64,000 nucleotides of DNA, taken from NCBI RefSeq assembly GCF_001613265.1, contig NZ_BDCA01000025.1, forward strand, positions 42,146 to 106,145. The letters are read 5' to 3'. Both the position numbers and the translations under genes were made by a program. The notes under the pieces were generated by a model that searched no databases, was not told where the DNA came from, and saw nothing but the letters and a program-made list of their open reading frames with translations. This document shows positions 1 through 7,713 of this stretch, piece by piece (the stretch's first letter is position 1; every line of letters begins with the position of its first letter). This DNA is from Nocardia vermiculata NBRC 100427. GTDB taxonomy: Bacteria > Actinomycetota > Actinomycetes > Mycobacteriales > Mycobacteriaceae.

Positions 1-114
1 GTCGGTGCCCACCAGCTGGGCAAACGGTTGCGCCGCGAGCACCGCTCGAGCCTGCTCGAGGGTCAGGGCGGGGCTGTCGGGTCGGGTGGTTTCGGCAGAA
101 CCGGGCTGCGGCAT
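1..114 (-). CDS. PaaI-like hotdog thioesterase, N-terminal fragment
   Basis: Only the first 38 codons lie in the window; the gene runs off the left edge. The frame starts at an ATG at 114-112 and stays open to base 1. It reads through an alanine/proline-rich opening into LTLEQARAVLAAQPFAQLVG. The element 'QPF..L(V/I)G' is what I remember just before the hotdog fold of PaaI-type acyl-CoA thioesterases, so that is the best guess. It is divergent from the polymerase IV gene, and the 130-base gap between them would hold both promoters. With so little sequence the family call is tentative; that it is a coding start is more secure. Confidence 0.45.
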   Translation of the reverse strand, partial: MPQPGSAETTRPDSPALTLEQARAVLAAQPFAQLVGTD

Positions 115-248
115 GAATCAGGTCCTCTCCCTACGGCGCGGATGCACCTGCTCATGCTGCCTCATGCGGCCCGGGCGCACCGGGTGATGACGGGAGCGAA
201 CAACTGCCGCAGTATCGCAACGCGCTTCTACCTGCGTTTTCCGTCCGG

Positions 249-1388
249 TTGTCGGTGCAGTGCGGTACAAACGGACTTGTGGCCAGGTGGCTGCTGCATG
301 TCGACCTCGACCAGTTTCAGGCGGCGGTGGAGTTCCGCCGTCACCCCGAGCTGCGCGGGCAGCCGGTCATCGTGGGTGGTAACGGTGATCCACACGAGGC
401 ACGCAAGGTGGTCACCTGTGCCTCCTATCCGGCACGGGCCTTCGGTGTGCGAGCCGGGATGCCGTTGCGGGCGGCGCTGCGCAAATGCCCGGAGGGCGTG
501 TTCCTGCCCTTGGACATGACGACTTACGAGGATGCCTCCGACGAGGTCATGGAGGTGTTGCGCCGGTTTCCGGTGCGGGTACAGGTCCTCGGCTGGGACG
601 AGGCATTTCTCGCCGCGGATACCGATGACCCGGAGGCGTTGGCGCGCGAGATCCGTGCTGCGGTAGCGGAATTGGGTTTGACCTGCTCGATCGGCATCGG
701 TGACAACATCCTGCGCGCCAAGCTGGCCACCGGATTCGCCAAATCGGTCGGTAAGGGCGACAACCGAGCCTCGGTACCGGAAGGCTCGGATGCCGGCACT
801 ACCGAACCTGCCGGACCGGAGCGCCCCGGTGGCGGTATCTTCCGGCTCACCGCCGAGAACTGGAACGAGCTCATGGCGGATCAGCCGACCAGCGCACTGT
901 GGGGTATCGGTAACCGCATCGCCGGGCGCATGTCGGCCTTGGGTATCGACACCGTCGCCGAGCTGGCTGCCTCCGACCGTGCCGCACTGGCCGCCGAGTT
1001 CGGTCCCACGACCGGGCCCTACCTGTGGGTACTGGGCCACGGTGCCGGTGATACCGATGTAGTCACCGAACCACGGGTCCCGGTGGGGCGCAGTAAATCC
1101 GAAACCTTTCCGCACGATCTGACCGACCACGAGGAGATTCGAGCCCAGGTCGCTCGCCTGGCTCGGGAGGTGGCCGAGGAGATGGCCGCGGCGGGTCGGA
1201 TCGGTACGCGCGTCGGCGTCACCGTGCGCACCAGCACCTTCTACACCCGCACCAAACAGAAGAAGTTGCCCGAACCGACCATAGATCCCGAGACGATCGT
1301 CGCCACCGCGGTGGCGGTGGTGAACCGGTTCGAACTGGATCGTCCGGTCCGGTTGCTCGGGGTGCGGCTGGAACTGCTTCCGCTCTGA
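249..1388 (+). CDS. dinB: DNA polymerase IV (Y family, DinP/DinB2 type)
   Basis: Error-prone translesion polymerase. The palm motif LHVDLDQF near residue 17 and GWDEAFL near 115 supply the metal-binding acidic residues (D19, D117, E118). SIGIGDN..RAKLATGFAK and the ending RPVRLLGVRLE match M. tuberculosis DinP (Rv3056) as I remember it. The little-finger region (VTVRTSTFYTRTK) is present, so the enzyme looks complete. It carries about 27 extra residues, rich in Gly, Pro and Glu, between FAK (165) and IFRL (197), where the homologue runs straight through. The frame opens at TTG 249; GTG at 279 gives a start just before RWLLHVDL and fits the homologue better, but neither has a clear ribosome site. 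No beta-clamp motif is obvious at the C-terminus. Confidence 0.9.
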   Translation: MSVQCGTNGLVARWLLHVDLDQFQAAVEFRRHPELRGQPVIVGGNGDPHEARKVVTCASYPARAFGVRAGMPLRAALRKCPEGVFLPLDMTTYEDASDEVMEVLRRFPVRVQVLGWDEAFLAADTDDPEALAREIRAAVAELGLTCSIGIGDNILRAKLATGFAKSVGKGDNRASVPEGSDAGTTEPAGPERPGGGIFRLTAENWNELMADQPTSALWGIGNRIAGRMSALGIDTVAELAASDRAALAAEFGPTTGPYLWVLGHGAGDTDVVTEPRVPVGRSKSETFPHDLTDHEEIRAQVARLAREVAEEMAAAGRIGTRVGVTVRTSTFYTRTKQKKLPEPTIDPETIVATAVAVVNRFELDRPVRLLGVRLELLPL

Positions 1389-1495
1389 CCGCGTTTCCGA
1401 ATGCGCCCGCCGGATATGTCTGGACGGGTGGCGGCGTGGCCGCCGGTGGGGCGGTTTGTCATGCTGGGCCCGCAGACTCGACCGAAAGGCAGCTC

Positions 1496-2281
1496 ATGAG
1501 CGAGTACGAGACGATCACCTTCGAGCAGACGGGGCCCGTCGCCCGGATCACCCTGAACCGGCCGAAGGCCGCCAACGGTATCGACCACGTTCTCGGTCGT
1601 GAACTGGCCGATGCCGCTGGTCGGTGCATGGACGAGCCCGGGTTGAAGGCGGTCGTGCTCACCGGTGCGGGCAAATTCTTCTCCGCGGGCGGCGATCTGA
1701 AGGCCATGGCCGCCCAGGGCGGCGGTGCGGGCGAGTACGTCAAGGGGCTCGCCGACGATCTGCACGAGGCGTTGTCCTCGTTCGCCCGGATGGACGCGCT
1801 GCTGATCGTCGCCGTCAACGGGGTGGCGGCCGGGGCCGGCTTCAGTCTGGCGATGGCCGGAGATCTGGTGGTCGCCGGCGAATCGGCGGCGTTCACGATG
1901 GCCTACACTCGCGCCGGTCTCAGCCCCGACGGCGGCGCCTCCTATTACCTGCCGCGCATCATCGGCCTGCGCCGCACCCAGGAACTGATGTTCACCAACC
2001 GCACCCTGTCCGCCGCCGAGGCACTGGACTGGAACCTCGTGCATCGGGTGGTGCCGGACGAGGAACTCGCCGCGACCGTCGATGCCCTGGCCGCGGAATT
2101 CGCCGCCGGCCCGCGGCACTCCAACGCCAGCGTGAAGAAGCTGCTGTTGGTGAGCTCCTCGCACACGCTCGAAGAGCAGACCGCCCGCGAAGCGGCATTC
2201 ATCGCGAGCTGTGCGGATTCCCCGGACGGCGCCGAAGGTATCGCGGCCTTCCTCGGTAAGCGCGCGCCGGCCTTCGAATAG
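1496..2281 (+). CDS. enoyl-CoA hydratase/isomerase family protein
   Basis: A 261-residue crotonase-fold protein. The start is ATG 1496, six bases after GAAAGG (1484-1489); the frame is open further upstream but without a better signal. ITLNRPKAANG near the start, the oxyanion-hole segment FFSAGGDLKAM near residue 62, and VNGVAAGAGFSLAMAGDLVVA are typical of the family. The second catalytic position reads SPDGGASYYLPR, with Asp where hydratases usually carry Glu, so it may be an isomerase or act on an unusual acyl-CoA. The length is normal. The membrane-protein gene downstream has its own promoter-like sequence, so this is probably a single-gene unit. Confidence 0.88.
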   Translation: MSEYETITFEQTGPVARITLNRPKAANGIDHVLGRELADAAGRCMDEPGLKAVVLTGAGKFFSAGGDLKAMAAQGGGAGEYVKGLADDLHEALSSFARMDALLIVAVNGVAAGAGFSLAMAGDLVVAGESAAFTMAYTRAGLSPDGGASYYLPRIIGLRRTQELMFTNRTLSAAEALDWNLVHRVVPDEELAATVDALAAEFAAGPRHSNASVKKLLLVSSSHTLEEQTAREAAFIASCADSPDGAEGIAAFLGKRAPAFE

Positions 2282-2377
2282 GCAGCGTAGGAGCGCGCCG
2301 GGCCGGGGAGAGGTGAGAAGTGACGAACGGCGGTTCGGTACCCGGCTTCGGCGCGAGCGGGCCCGGTCGATGGCCAC

Positions 2378-2383
2378 TAGGGT
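2378..2383 (+). promoter_or_regulatory. -10 element for a leaderless-type start
   Basis: TAGGGT lies eight bases before ATG 2392. The TAnnnT-to-ATG distance would place transcription initiation at or next to the start codon, as in actinobacterial leaderless mRNAs. A GGAG is also present but only four bases from the ATG, too close for a normal ribosome site. Confidence 0.45.
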
Positions 2384-2391
2384 GGAGTGCC

Positions 2392-4638
2392 ATGTTCTCC
2401 GCCTCCGGTTTCGCGCGCCGACCGGGGTGGGCCCGCCGGATGCTGGGCATCCGGCAGCCCGAACCGTCCGTTCCGCCCGTCGACGGCGGCCCGGGACCAG
2501 GTAGCACCCGATCCGAGCCGGACGGGGCCGTCGCGATCGCCACCACCGGATCCGGCGATGCGGTATCCGACGGCGCCGCATCGGGAGCACAGCCGCGCGA
2601 AGCGACGCGGGCAATACCCCCTGGTGAGGCGGGCCGAGGAGCAGCCCCAGGCGACGCGGGTCAGACAGCACCGCCCGGCGACGCGGAACCGACTGGTCCC
2701 GGTTCATCCGGCCTGCGCGAACTCTTGCGCCGCCCGTTGCCGCCGATCGTGCCGGCCGCTCTCGCTCTGATCCTCGTGCAGCTGGCGATTCGGGGCTGGG
2801 TTGCCGGGCAGGGCTACTTCTACTGGGACGATCTGATTCTGGTCTCCCGCGCCGACCGCTATCCTTTGTGGTCGCCGGATCTGCTGCTCTACGACCACGA
2901 CGGCCATTTCATGCCGCTGGCCTTCGTCACCGCCTGGGTGGTGACGAAGATTGCTCCGCTGCAGTGGGGTGGGCCGATCGTGACGATGATCGTGTTGCAG
3001 CTCGCCGCCTCCCTGTCGGTGCTACGGATGCTCGTGGTCCTGATGCCGGCGCGCGCGGGGCGCACGCTGCGTTGGGCGGTCCTGATTCCGTTGGCCGCCT
3101 ACCTGTTCGGTCCGCTCACCCTGCCCGCGTTCTCCTGGTGGGCGGCCGCGCTGAACGCACTGCCACTGCAGATCGCGATGGCCTGGGTCGTCGCCGATGC
3201 CGTCCTGCTGGTGCGGACCGGACGCCGCCGCTATGCGGTGACGGCGATCGTGGCGCTGATCGTGGGTCTGCTGTTCTTCGAGAAGACCGTGGTGGTGCCG
3301 TTCGTCGCCTTCGCCGTGGCGGTGCTGGACCGCTACATCCGTGCCCGTCCCGAACAGAGCTTCGGTACGACGCTGCGCGCGGTGGCGCGTAGCGGCGCGG
3401 CGCTCTGGGGCGGTGCAGCGCTGGTGTTGGCCGGTTGGGCCGCGGTCTATCTGTCGGTGGCCGAGCATGTCGCACTCGATACGAGTCTGGCCGGGGCGCG
3501 CCGGCTGCTGCACAGCGCCACCTCGCTCGGGATCGTGCCGACGCTGCTGGGTGGGCCGTGGGGATGGGAGCGCTGGCTGCCGTCGTCACCGTTCGCGGAT
3601 CCACCGACCTGGCTGGTCGTCGTGGGATGGTTGGTTCTCGCGGCGGTCGTGGTGGTCACGGTGCGGTGGCGGCGCCGCGTGCTGCCGGTGTGGATAGCGG
3701 TCGTCGGATACGTGCTGCTCGTGCAGCTTCCCATCGTGTTGATCCGCGGCGGTCCCAATACGGCTGCGGAGCTCATGCAATCGCTGCGGTACCTGGCCGA
3801 TGTGGCTGTGGTGCTGGCGGCGGCCTGCGCCTTGCTGCTGAGTGCTCGGCCACGCGGGCAGCGGTCGGATGCCGGCGCGCCGGCTGTCACGACGGTGTCC
3901 GGTGCGGAGCAGGTGGACGCGAAGCAGATCGCGTCGGGGGCACCGACGGAGCCGGAAAGCCGCAAAGTTCCGGTGCCCCGACGGGCCCTGGGCCGTAACC
4001 AGGCGGTGGGGATCGCGCTCACGGCCGCATTCGTGGCGAGCAGCCTGTACACCACCGTGACGTTCACCCGATCCTGGCAGGACAGCCCGACCCGGACCTA
4101 CCTCACCAATGCCGCGGCCTCCTTCGATGACTGGGACGGTGCACCGCTGCTGGAGCAGGAAGTGCCGTGGGGTGTGCTGATGCCGATGACGCGTCCGCAG
4201 AATCTGATCTCGCGGGTCCTCGCCCCGGTCGCGCCGGACGGTGCCTTCGGTACCTCCACCGAACGGCTGCGAATGTTCACCGACGAGGGCCGGCTGGTGG
4301 ACGCGTCGGTCTGGTGGAATCGCCGGATTCTCGACGGCCCCGAAACCGGTTGCGGATATCGGATCAACGGCGCGCAACCGCAGACGCTGTGGCTGGACGG
4401 GCCGCTGATGGCACGCGGCTGGACGGCGCAGCTCAACTACTTCGCCAACGAGGACGGCAAGATCACGGTGGCGCTCGAACACGGTGCACCGGTGGTGGTG
4501 CCCGTGCGCGCGGGCGCCCACACCGTCTATGTGCGGCTGGACGGCGAGGGCCGGTATCTCCGAATCGGTGCCTACACACCGGGTTCGGAGCTCTGTGTCG
4601 GGGTGGGCCCGGTGGGCGTCGCGGCATTCGCGCACTGA
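2392..4638 (+). CDS. large integral membrane protein, possible GT-C-type glycosyltransferase
   Basis: A 748-residue membrane protein. Residues 1-120 are a cytoplasmic, low-complexity Gly/Ala/Pro-rich region. From about 125 on there are roughly ten hydrophobic segments. After the first comes GYFYWDDLILVSRA, and DGHFMPLAF follows about 40 residues later; an acidic pair in the first outer loop is a general feature of GT-C lipid-linked glycosyltransferases, the basis for the tentative call. A charged loop near residues 480-530 separates the last helix from a C-terminal domain of about 200 residues (560-748) with no membrane segment, probably outside the cell. I chose ATG 2392 over an in-frame GTG at 2320 because of the spacing from the TAGGGT element. 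The acceptor is unknown. Confidence 0.75.
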   Translation: MFSASGFARRPGWARRMLGIRQPEPSVPPVDGGPGPGSTRSEPDGAVAIATTGSGDAVSDGAASGAQPREATRAIPPGEAGRGAAPGDAGQTAPPGDAEPTGPGSSGLRELLRRPLPPIVPAALALILVQLAIRGWVAGQGYFYWDDLILVSRADRYPLWSPDLLLYDHDGHFMPLAFVTAWVVTKIAPLQWGGPIVTMIVLQLAASLSVLRMLVVLMPARAGRTLRWAVLIPLAAYLFGPLTLPAFSWWAAALNALPLQIAMAWVVADAVLLVRTGRRRYAVTAIVALIVGLLFFEKTVVVPFVAFAVAVLDRYIRARPEQSFGTTLRAVARSGAALWGGAALVLAGWAAVYLSVAEHVALDTSLAGARRLLHSATSLGIVPTLLGGPWGWERWLPSSPFADPPTWLVVVGWLVLAAVVVVTVRWRRRVLPVWIAVVGYVLLVQLPIVLIRGGPNTAAELMQSLRYLADVAVVLAAACALLLSARPRGQRSDAGAPAVTTVSGAEQVDAKQIASGAPTEPESRKVPVPRRALGRNQAVGIALTAAFVASSLYTTVTFTRSWQDSPTRTYLTNAAASFDDWDGAPLLEQEVPWGVLMPMTRPQNLISRVLAPVAPDGAFGTSTERLRMFTDEGRLVDASVWWNRRILDGPETGCGYRINGAQPQTLWLDGPLMARGWTAQLNYFANEDGKITVALEHGAPVVVPVRAGAHTVYVRLDGEGRYLRIGAYTPGSELCVGVGPVGVAAFAH

Positions 4639-4689
4639 GGCACCGGGTGCGGCTGCCGCTTGTCCGTAGCCGGGTGGCGGCAGCGCACC

Positions 4690-4695
4690 TATGCT
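4690..4695 (+). promoter_or_regulatory. -10 element for a leaderless-type start
   Basis: TATGCT ends six bases before ATG 4702, so transcription would begin at the A of the ATG. There is no purine-rich ribosome site between the element and the start codon, which supports leaderless translation of the reductase gene. Confidence 0.55.
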
Positions 4696-4701
4696 CGGCA
4701 T

Positions 4702-5700
4702 ATGGAGTTCCAGGCGATGGTTGCGCATCAGTCCGACGACGGCGGCATAGTTCTGGCCCACGAGCAGGTGGGGGAGGATTTCCTCGGCCCCGGCACGGTC
4801 ACGATCAAGGTGCACTACTCGAGCGCGAACTTCAAGGACGGGCTCGCCATCACTCCGCGCGGCGGTGTGGTGCGTGACTATCCGATCATTCCGGGAATCG
4901 ATCTGACCGGTGCGGTGGTCGCCTCGGAGGACCCCGCCTTCGCGGTCGGCGACGAGGTCGTCGCGCACGGTTACGAGATCGGGGTCGCGCACAACGGCGG
5001 TTTCGCCGAGTACGCGCGGGTGCCTGCCGAATGGGTGGTCAAGCTCGAGGGGCTCAGCACTCGCGAGGCGGCAGCTCTGGGCACCGCCGGTTTCACCGCG
5101 GCCCTCAGTGTGCAGGCGCTGCTGGATCGCGGCCTGGCCACCGGTGACGGTCCGGTGCTGGTTACCGGCGCTACCGGCGGGGTAGGCAGTGTCGCGGTGG
5201 ATATCCTGTCCGGCCTGGGCTTCGAGGTCACCGCCTCGACCGGTAAGACCGATGCCGGGGAGCTGCTGTCCACCCTCGGTGCCGCCGCCGTGATCGGCCG
5301 CTTGCCGGAGGATCCGGATGCCAAGCCGCGCCCGCTGGGCAAGGCACGCTGGGCCGCCGCGGTCGACAGTGTGGGCGGCGAATCTCTCGCCCACATCCTC
5401 AGCACCGTCCGCTACGGCGGTGCGGTTGCGGTCAGCGGCCTGACCGGCGGTACCGCATTGCCCACCACTGTGCTGCCGTTCATCCTGCGCGGCGTCGGCC
5501 TGCTGGGCATCGATTCGGTGAATCATCCGATCGAGCGGCGTCGCGAGCTGTGGGCCCGGCTCGGCAAGGAGCTGAAGCCCCGCCACCTCTCGACGCTGGA
5601 AAATGTCGCGTCGGTTTCCGAGGCCGAGTCGGTCTTGCGCGCTATCCGCGAAGGTCACCACACCGGTCGCACGGTCCTCGCGGTCGACGGTGGCTTCTGA
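4702..5700 (+). CDS. YhdH/AcuI-type NADPH:quinone or acrylyl-CoA reductase
   Basis: A 332-residue medium-chain dehydrogenase/reductase without structural zinc cysteines. YSSANFKDGLAIT near residue 37, YPIIPGIDLTG near 62, and the nucleotide motif VLVTGATGGVGSVAVDILS near 150 are those of the YhdH/AcuI group, which reduce acrylyl-CoA or quinones with NADPH. The length is normal. Start ATG 4702 is chosen from the TATGCT element six bases upstream; an in-frame TTG at 4660 would add 14 unrelated residues. The TetR repressor gene begins 48 bases downstream behind its own operator, so the reductase is probably not part of that unit. Confidence 0.88.
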   Translation: MEFQAMVAHQSDDGGIVLAHEQVGEDFLGPGTVTIKVHYSSANFKDGLAITPRGGVVRDYPIIPGIDLTGAVVASEDPAFAVGDEVVAHGYEIGVAHNGGFAEYARVPAEWVVKLEGLSTREAAALGTAGFTAALSVQALLDRGLATGDGPVLVTGATGGVGSVAVDILSGLGFEVTASTGKTDAGELLSTLGAAAVIGRLPEDPDAKPRPLGKARWAAAVDSVGGESLAHILSTVRYGGAVAVSGLTGGTALPTTVLPFILRGVGLLGIDSVNHPIERRRELWARLGKELKPRHLSTLENVASVSEAESVLRAIREGHHTGRTVLAVDGGF

Positions 5701-5706
5701 GCAGTG

Positions 5707-5728
5707 TTTTGAACTGATCGATCCAAAA
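5707..5728. promoter_or_regulatory. TetR-family operator, copy 1
   Basis: A 22-base imperfect palindrome, with blocks TTTTG, ACTGA, GAT and CAAAA in order. It ends seven bases before the -10 of the regulator gene, so binding would block that promoter. It matches 18 of 22 positions of a second site at 6412-6433 before the efflux gene, which makes it a convincing autoregulatory operator. Confidence 0.75.
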
Positions 5729-5734
5729 AAGTGG

Positions 5735-5740
5735 TAGCCT
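5735..5740 (+). promoter_or_regulatory. -10 element of the TetR gene
   Basis: TAGCCT is seven bases before ATG 5748, a leaderless-type arrangement just downstream of the operator. No ribosome site lies between it and the ATG. Confidence 0.5.
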
Positions 5741-5747
5741 CACCACC

Positions 5748-6320
5748 ATGGCGCGCCCCAGGAAGTTCGACGAAGCCGGTGCCGTGGATGCCGCGATGCG
5801 GACCTTCTGGTCCGCGGGTTACGACGGCACGTCCACCCAGGATCTGTGTACCGCAACGGGTTTGGGGCGTTCCAGTATCTACAACACCTTCCGTAGCAAA
5901 CACGACCTGTTCACCCGGGCGCTGCGCCGATATATGGATTCCAAGAACGCGGATACGTTCGAACTCCTCGACGGCCCGGGGTCGGCGCGCGAAAAGATCG
6001 AGAAGCTGCTGTGGCGGACGGTGGACGCGCCGGAGGGGGAGCCCCTGGGGTGTCTGGTGGTGAACTCCACCGTCGACATGGGGCCGCGGGATGACGAGGT
6101 TGCCACGATGCTGCGACTGGATCGGGATCGCCGGACGTCCGCCCTGGTGGCCGTGCTGCGTGCCGGGCAATCCGCCGGTGAGATCGACGACGGGGTCGAT
6201 CCGGCCGATCAGGCTCGATTCGTCATCGCCACGATCAGTGGCATGCGGGTGGCTGCGCGTGGCGGCGCGGACCGGGAGGAGCTCGCCGGTATCGCCGGCG
6301 TCGCCCTGCGCTCGCTGTGA
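5748..6320 (+). CDS. TetR family repressor of the adjacent efflux gene
   Basis: A 190-residue regulator. The first 50 residues are a TetR helix-turn-helix: AAMRTFWSAGYDGTSTQDLC, then TGLGRSSIYNTFRSKHDLF. The remaining part is an all-helical ligand-binding domain; PLGCLVVNSTVDMGPRD near residue 100 resembles the TetR_C subgroup seen in many actinobacterial repressors. It sits between two near-identical operators, one before itself and one before the MFS gene 128 bases downstream. This implies that it represses both and is released by a substrate of the pump. The ligand is not predictable from sequence. Confidence 0.9.
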   Translation: MARPRKFDEAGAVDAAMRTFWSAGYDGTSTQDLCTATGLGRSSIYNTFRSKHDLFTRALRRYMDSKNADTFELLDGPGSAREKIEKLLWRTVDAPEGEPLGCLVVNSTVDMGPRDDEVATMLRLDRDRRTSALVAVLRAGQSAGEIDDGVDPADQARFVIATISGMRVAARGGADREELAGIAGVALRSL

Positions 6321-6411
6321 GCAAGGTCTCGGTGCCCGGTCGCTGACCGTGGCACCACGAGTACGCCCCGATTCTTTCCGACAGTGCTTCATCGACACGT
6401 TCATGTTCTTG

Positions 6412-6433
6412 TTTTGGACTGAATGATACAAAA
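6412..6433. promoter_or_regulatory. TetR-family operator, copy 2
   Basis: Second copy of the 22-base operator, again with TTTTG, ACTGA, GAT and CAAAA blocks in the same spacing. It lies immediately before the ribosome site GAAGGGA (6436-6442) of the MFS gene, so a bound repressor would cover the start of transcription. Confidence 0.75.
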
Positions 6434-6448
6434 TTGAAGGGAAACGAT

Positions 6449-7669
6449 ATGCCCTCGGCGGTATACATATTGGGCCTGGCGATATTCGCGCAGGGCACCT
6501 CGGAGATGATGTTGGCCGGCCTGCTCACCGAGATGGCCGGGGACCTGGGTGTCTCCATCCCCCAGGCCGGTCTGCTCATCTCCGCCTTCGCGGTCGGCAT
6601 GCTGATCGGCGCACCGATCCTCGCCGTGGCCACCGCGCACCGATCGCGTCGCGCCGCACTGACGGCCTTCCTCGCGGTCTTCGTCGTCACCCATATCGTT
6701 TCGGCGCTCACCTCCGACTACGGCGTGCTGTTCGCCATGCGGGTGGTCGGGGCGTTCGCCTATGCCGGTTTCTGGTCGGTCGCCGCGGTGACCGTGGTGG
6801 GTATGGTGCCGAGCACCGTGCGCGGGCGAGCGATGAGCATCCTCGCGGGTGGACTCACCCTCGCCACGATTATCGGGCTGCCGGCCGGCACCTTCATCGG
6901 TCAGCATCTGGGCTGGCGGGCTGCGTTCTGGGCGGTCGCGCTGATCTCCGCCGTGGTGATGTTCGCCGTAGTCCTCGTGGTGCCGAACGGGCGCCCCGAG
7001 CAGGCACCGGCGGTCCGGAAAGAATTGCGCGCCCTGGCGACTCGGCCGGTGCTGCTGTTGTACGGCACGACGATGGTCGCCACGTCCGCCCTACTGGTGA
7101 CCTTCGGCTATCTCGGTGCGTTGCTCACCGAGACCACCGGGCTGAGCGAGAGCTGGGTGCCGGTGGTGCTGGGGGTGTACGGGGTCGGATCGCTGGTCGG
7201 GCTGCTCGTCGGGGGCCGGACCGCCGACGCTCATCCGCTGAGCAGTCTCGGCATCGGGATCACCGGTTTGGTGATCAGCTCGGTCCTGCTCGCGCTCACC
7301 GCGCAGTACCTGATCGTCGTGGTGGCGGTATTCCTGGTGGGCGCCTTCGGTTTCGGCACCAATCCGGTACTCAACAGCCGAGTGTTCACGCTCGCACCGG
7401 CGGCCGGAACCTTCGGCGCGGCAGGCAATGTGATGTCGTTCAATGTCGGTATCACGGTCGGCCCGTGGCTGGGTGGTCTGGCGATCGGCGCCGGTGCGGG
7501 CTACCCCTCGATCGCGTGGATCGGAGCGGGGCTGGGGCTGGTCGCACTGCTGTTGGTTGCGGCGAGCAGAATCGTGGCACCCGACAAGCTTCCGGCGGGC
7601 GCCCCCGGGGTCCCGGCCGCCGTCGTCCGCACTACCGATACGCCTGACGCGGTTCCGGCCTGCCGATGA
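6449..7669 (+). CDS. MFS drug efflux transporter (Cmx/CmlR-like)
   Basis: A 406-residue, 12-helix drug:proton antiporter. Its opening AVYILGLAIFAQGTSEMMLA, followed by AGLLISAFAVGMLIGAPI, matches the chloramphenicol-exporter subgroup (Cmx/CmrA) as I remember it. The usual motif-A loop has degenerated to ATAHRSRRAA. Start ATG 6449 is six bases after GAAGGGA; a TTG at 6434 overlaps the operator and is less likely. Repression by the upstream TetR is inferred from the shared operator. The true substrate is unknown; family members also export compounds other than chloramphenicol. Confidence 0.88.
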   Translation: MPSAVYILGLAIFAQGTSEMMLAGLLTEMAGDLGVSIPQAGLLISAFAVGMLIGAPILAVATAHRSRRAALTAFLAVFVVTHIVSALTSDYGVLFAMRVVGAFAYAGFWSVAAVTVVGMVPSTVRGRAMSILAGGLTLATIIGLPAGTFIGQHLGWRAAFWAVALISAVVMFAVVLVVPNGRPEQAPAVRKELRALATRPVLLLYGTTMVATSALLVTFGYLGALLTETTGLSESWVPVVLGVYGVGSLVGLLVGGRTADAHPLSSLGIGITGLVISSVLLALTAQYLIVVVAVFLVGAFGFGTNPVLNSRVFTLAPAAGTFGAAGNVMSFNVGITVGPWLGGLAIGAGAGYPSIAWIGAGLGLVALLLVAASRIVAPDKLPAGAPGVPAAVVRTTDTPDAVPACR

Positions 7670-7675
7670 CACCGG

Positions 7676-7707
7676 CCGGGTGCGGCCGCGATGGCAGCCG
7701 CACCCGG
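7676..7707. terminator. bidirectional hairpin between convergent genes
   Basis: Perfect 11-base inverted repeat, CCGGGTGCGGC paired with GCCGCACCCGG, around a 10-base loop. It lies between the MFS gene (plus) and the ABC exporter gene (minus). There is no T-run, as is common for actinobacterial terminators. Confidence 0.7.
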
Positions 7708-7713
7708 AACCGC

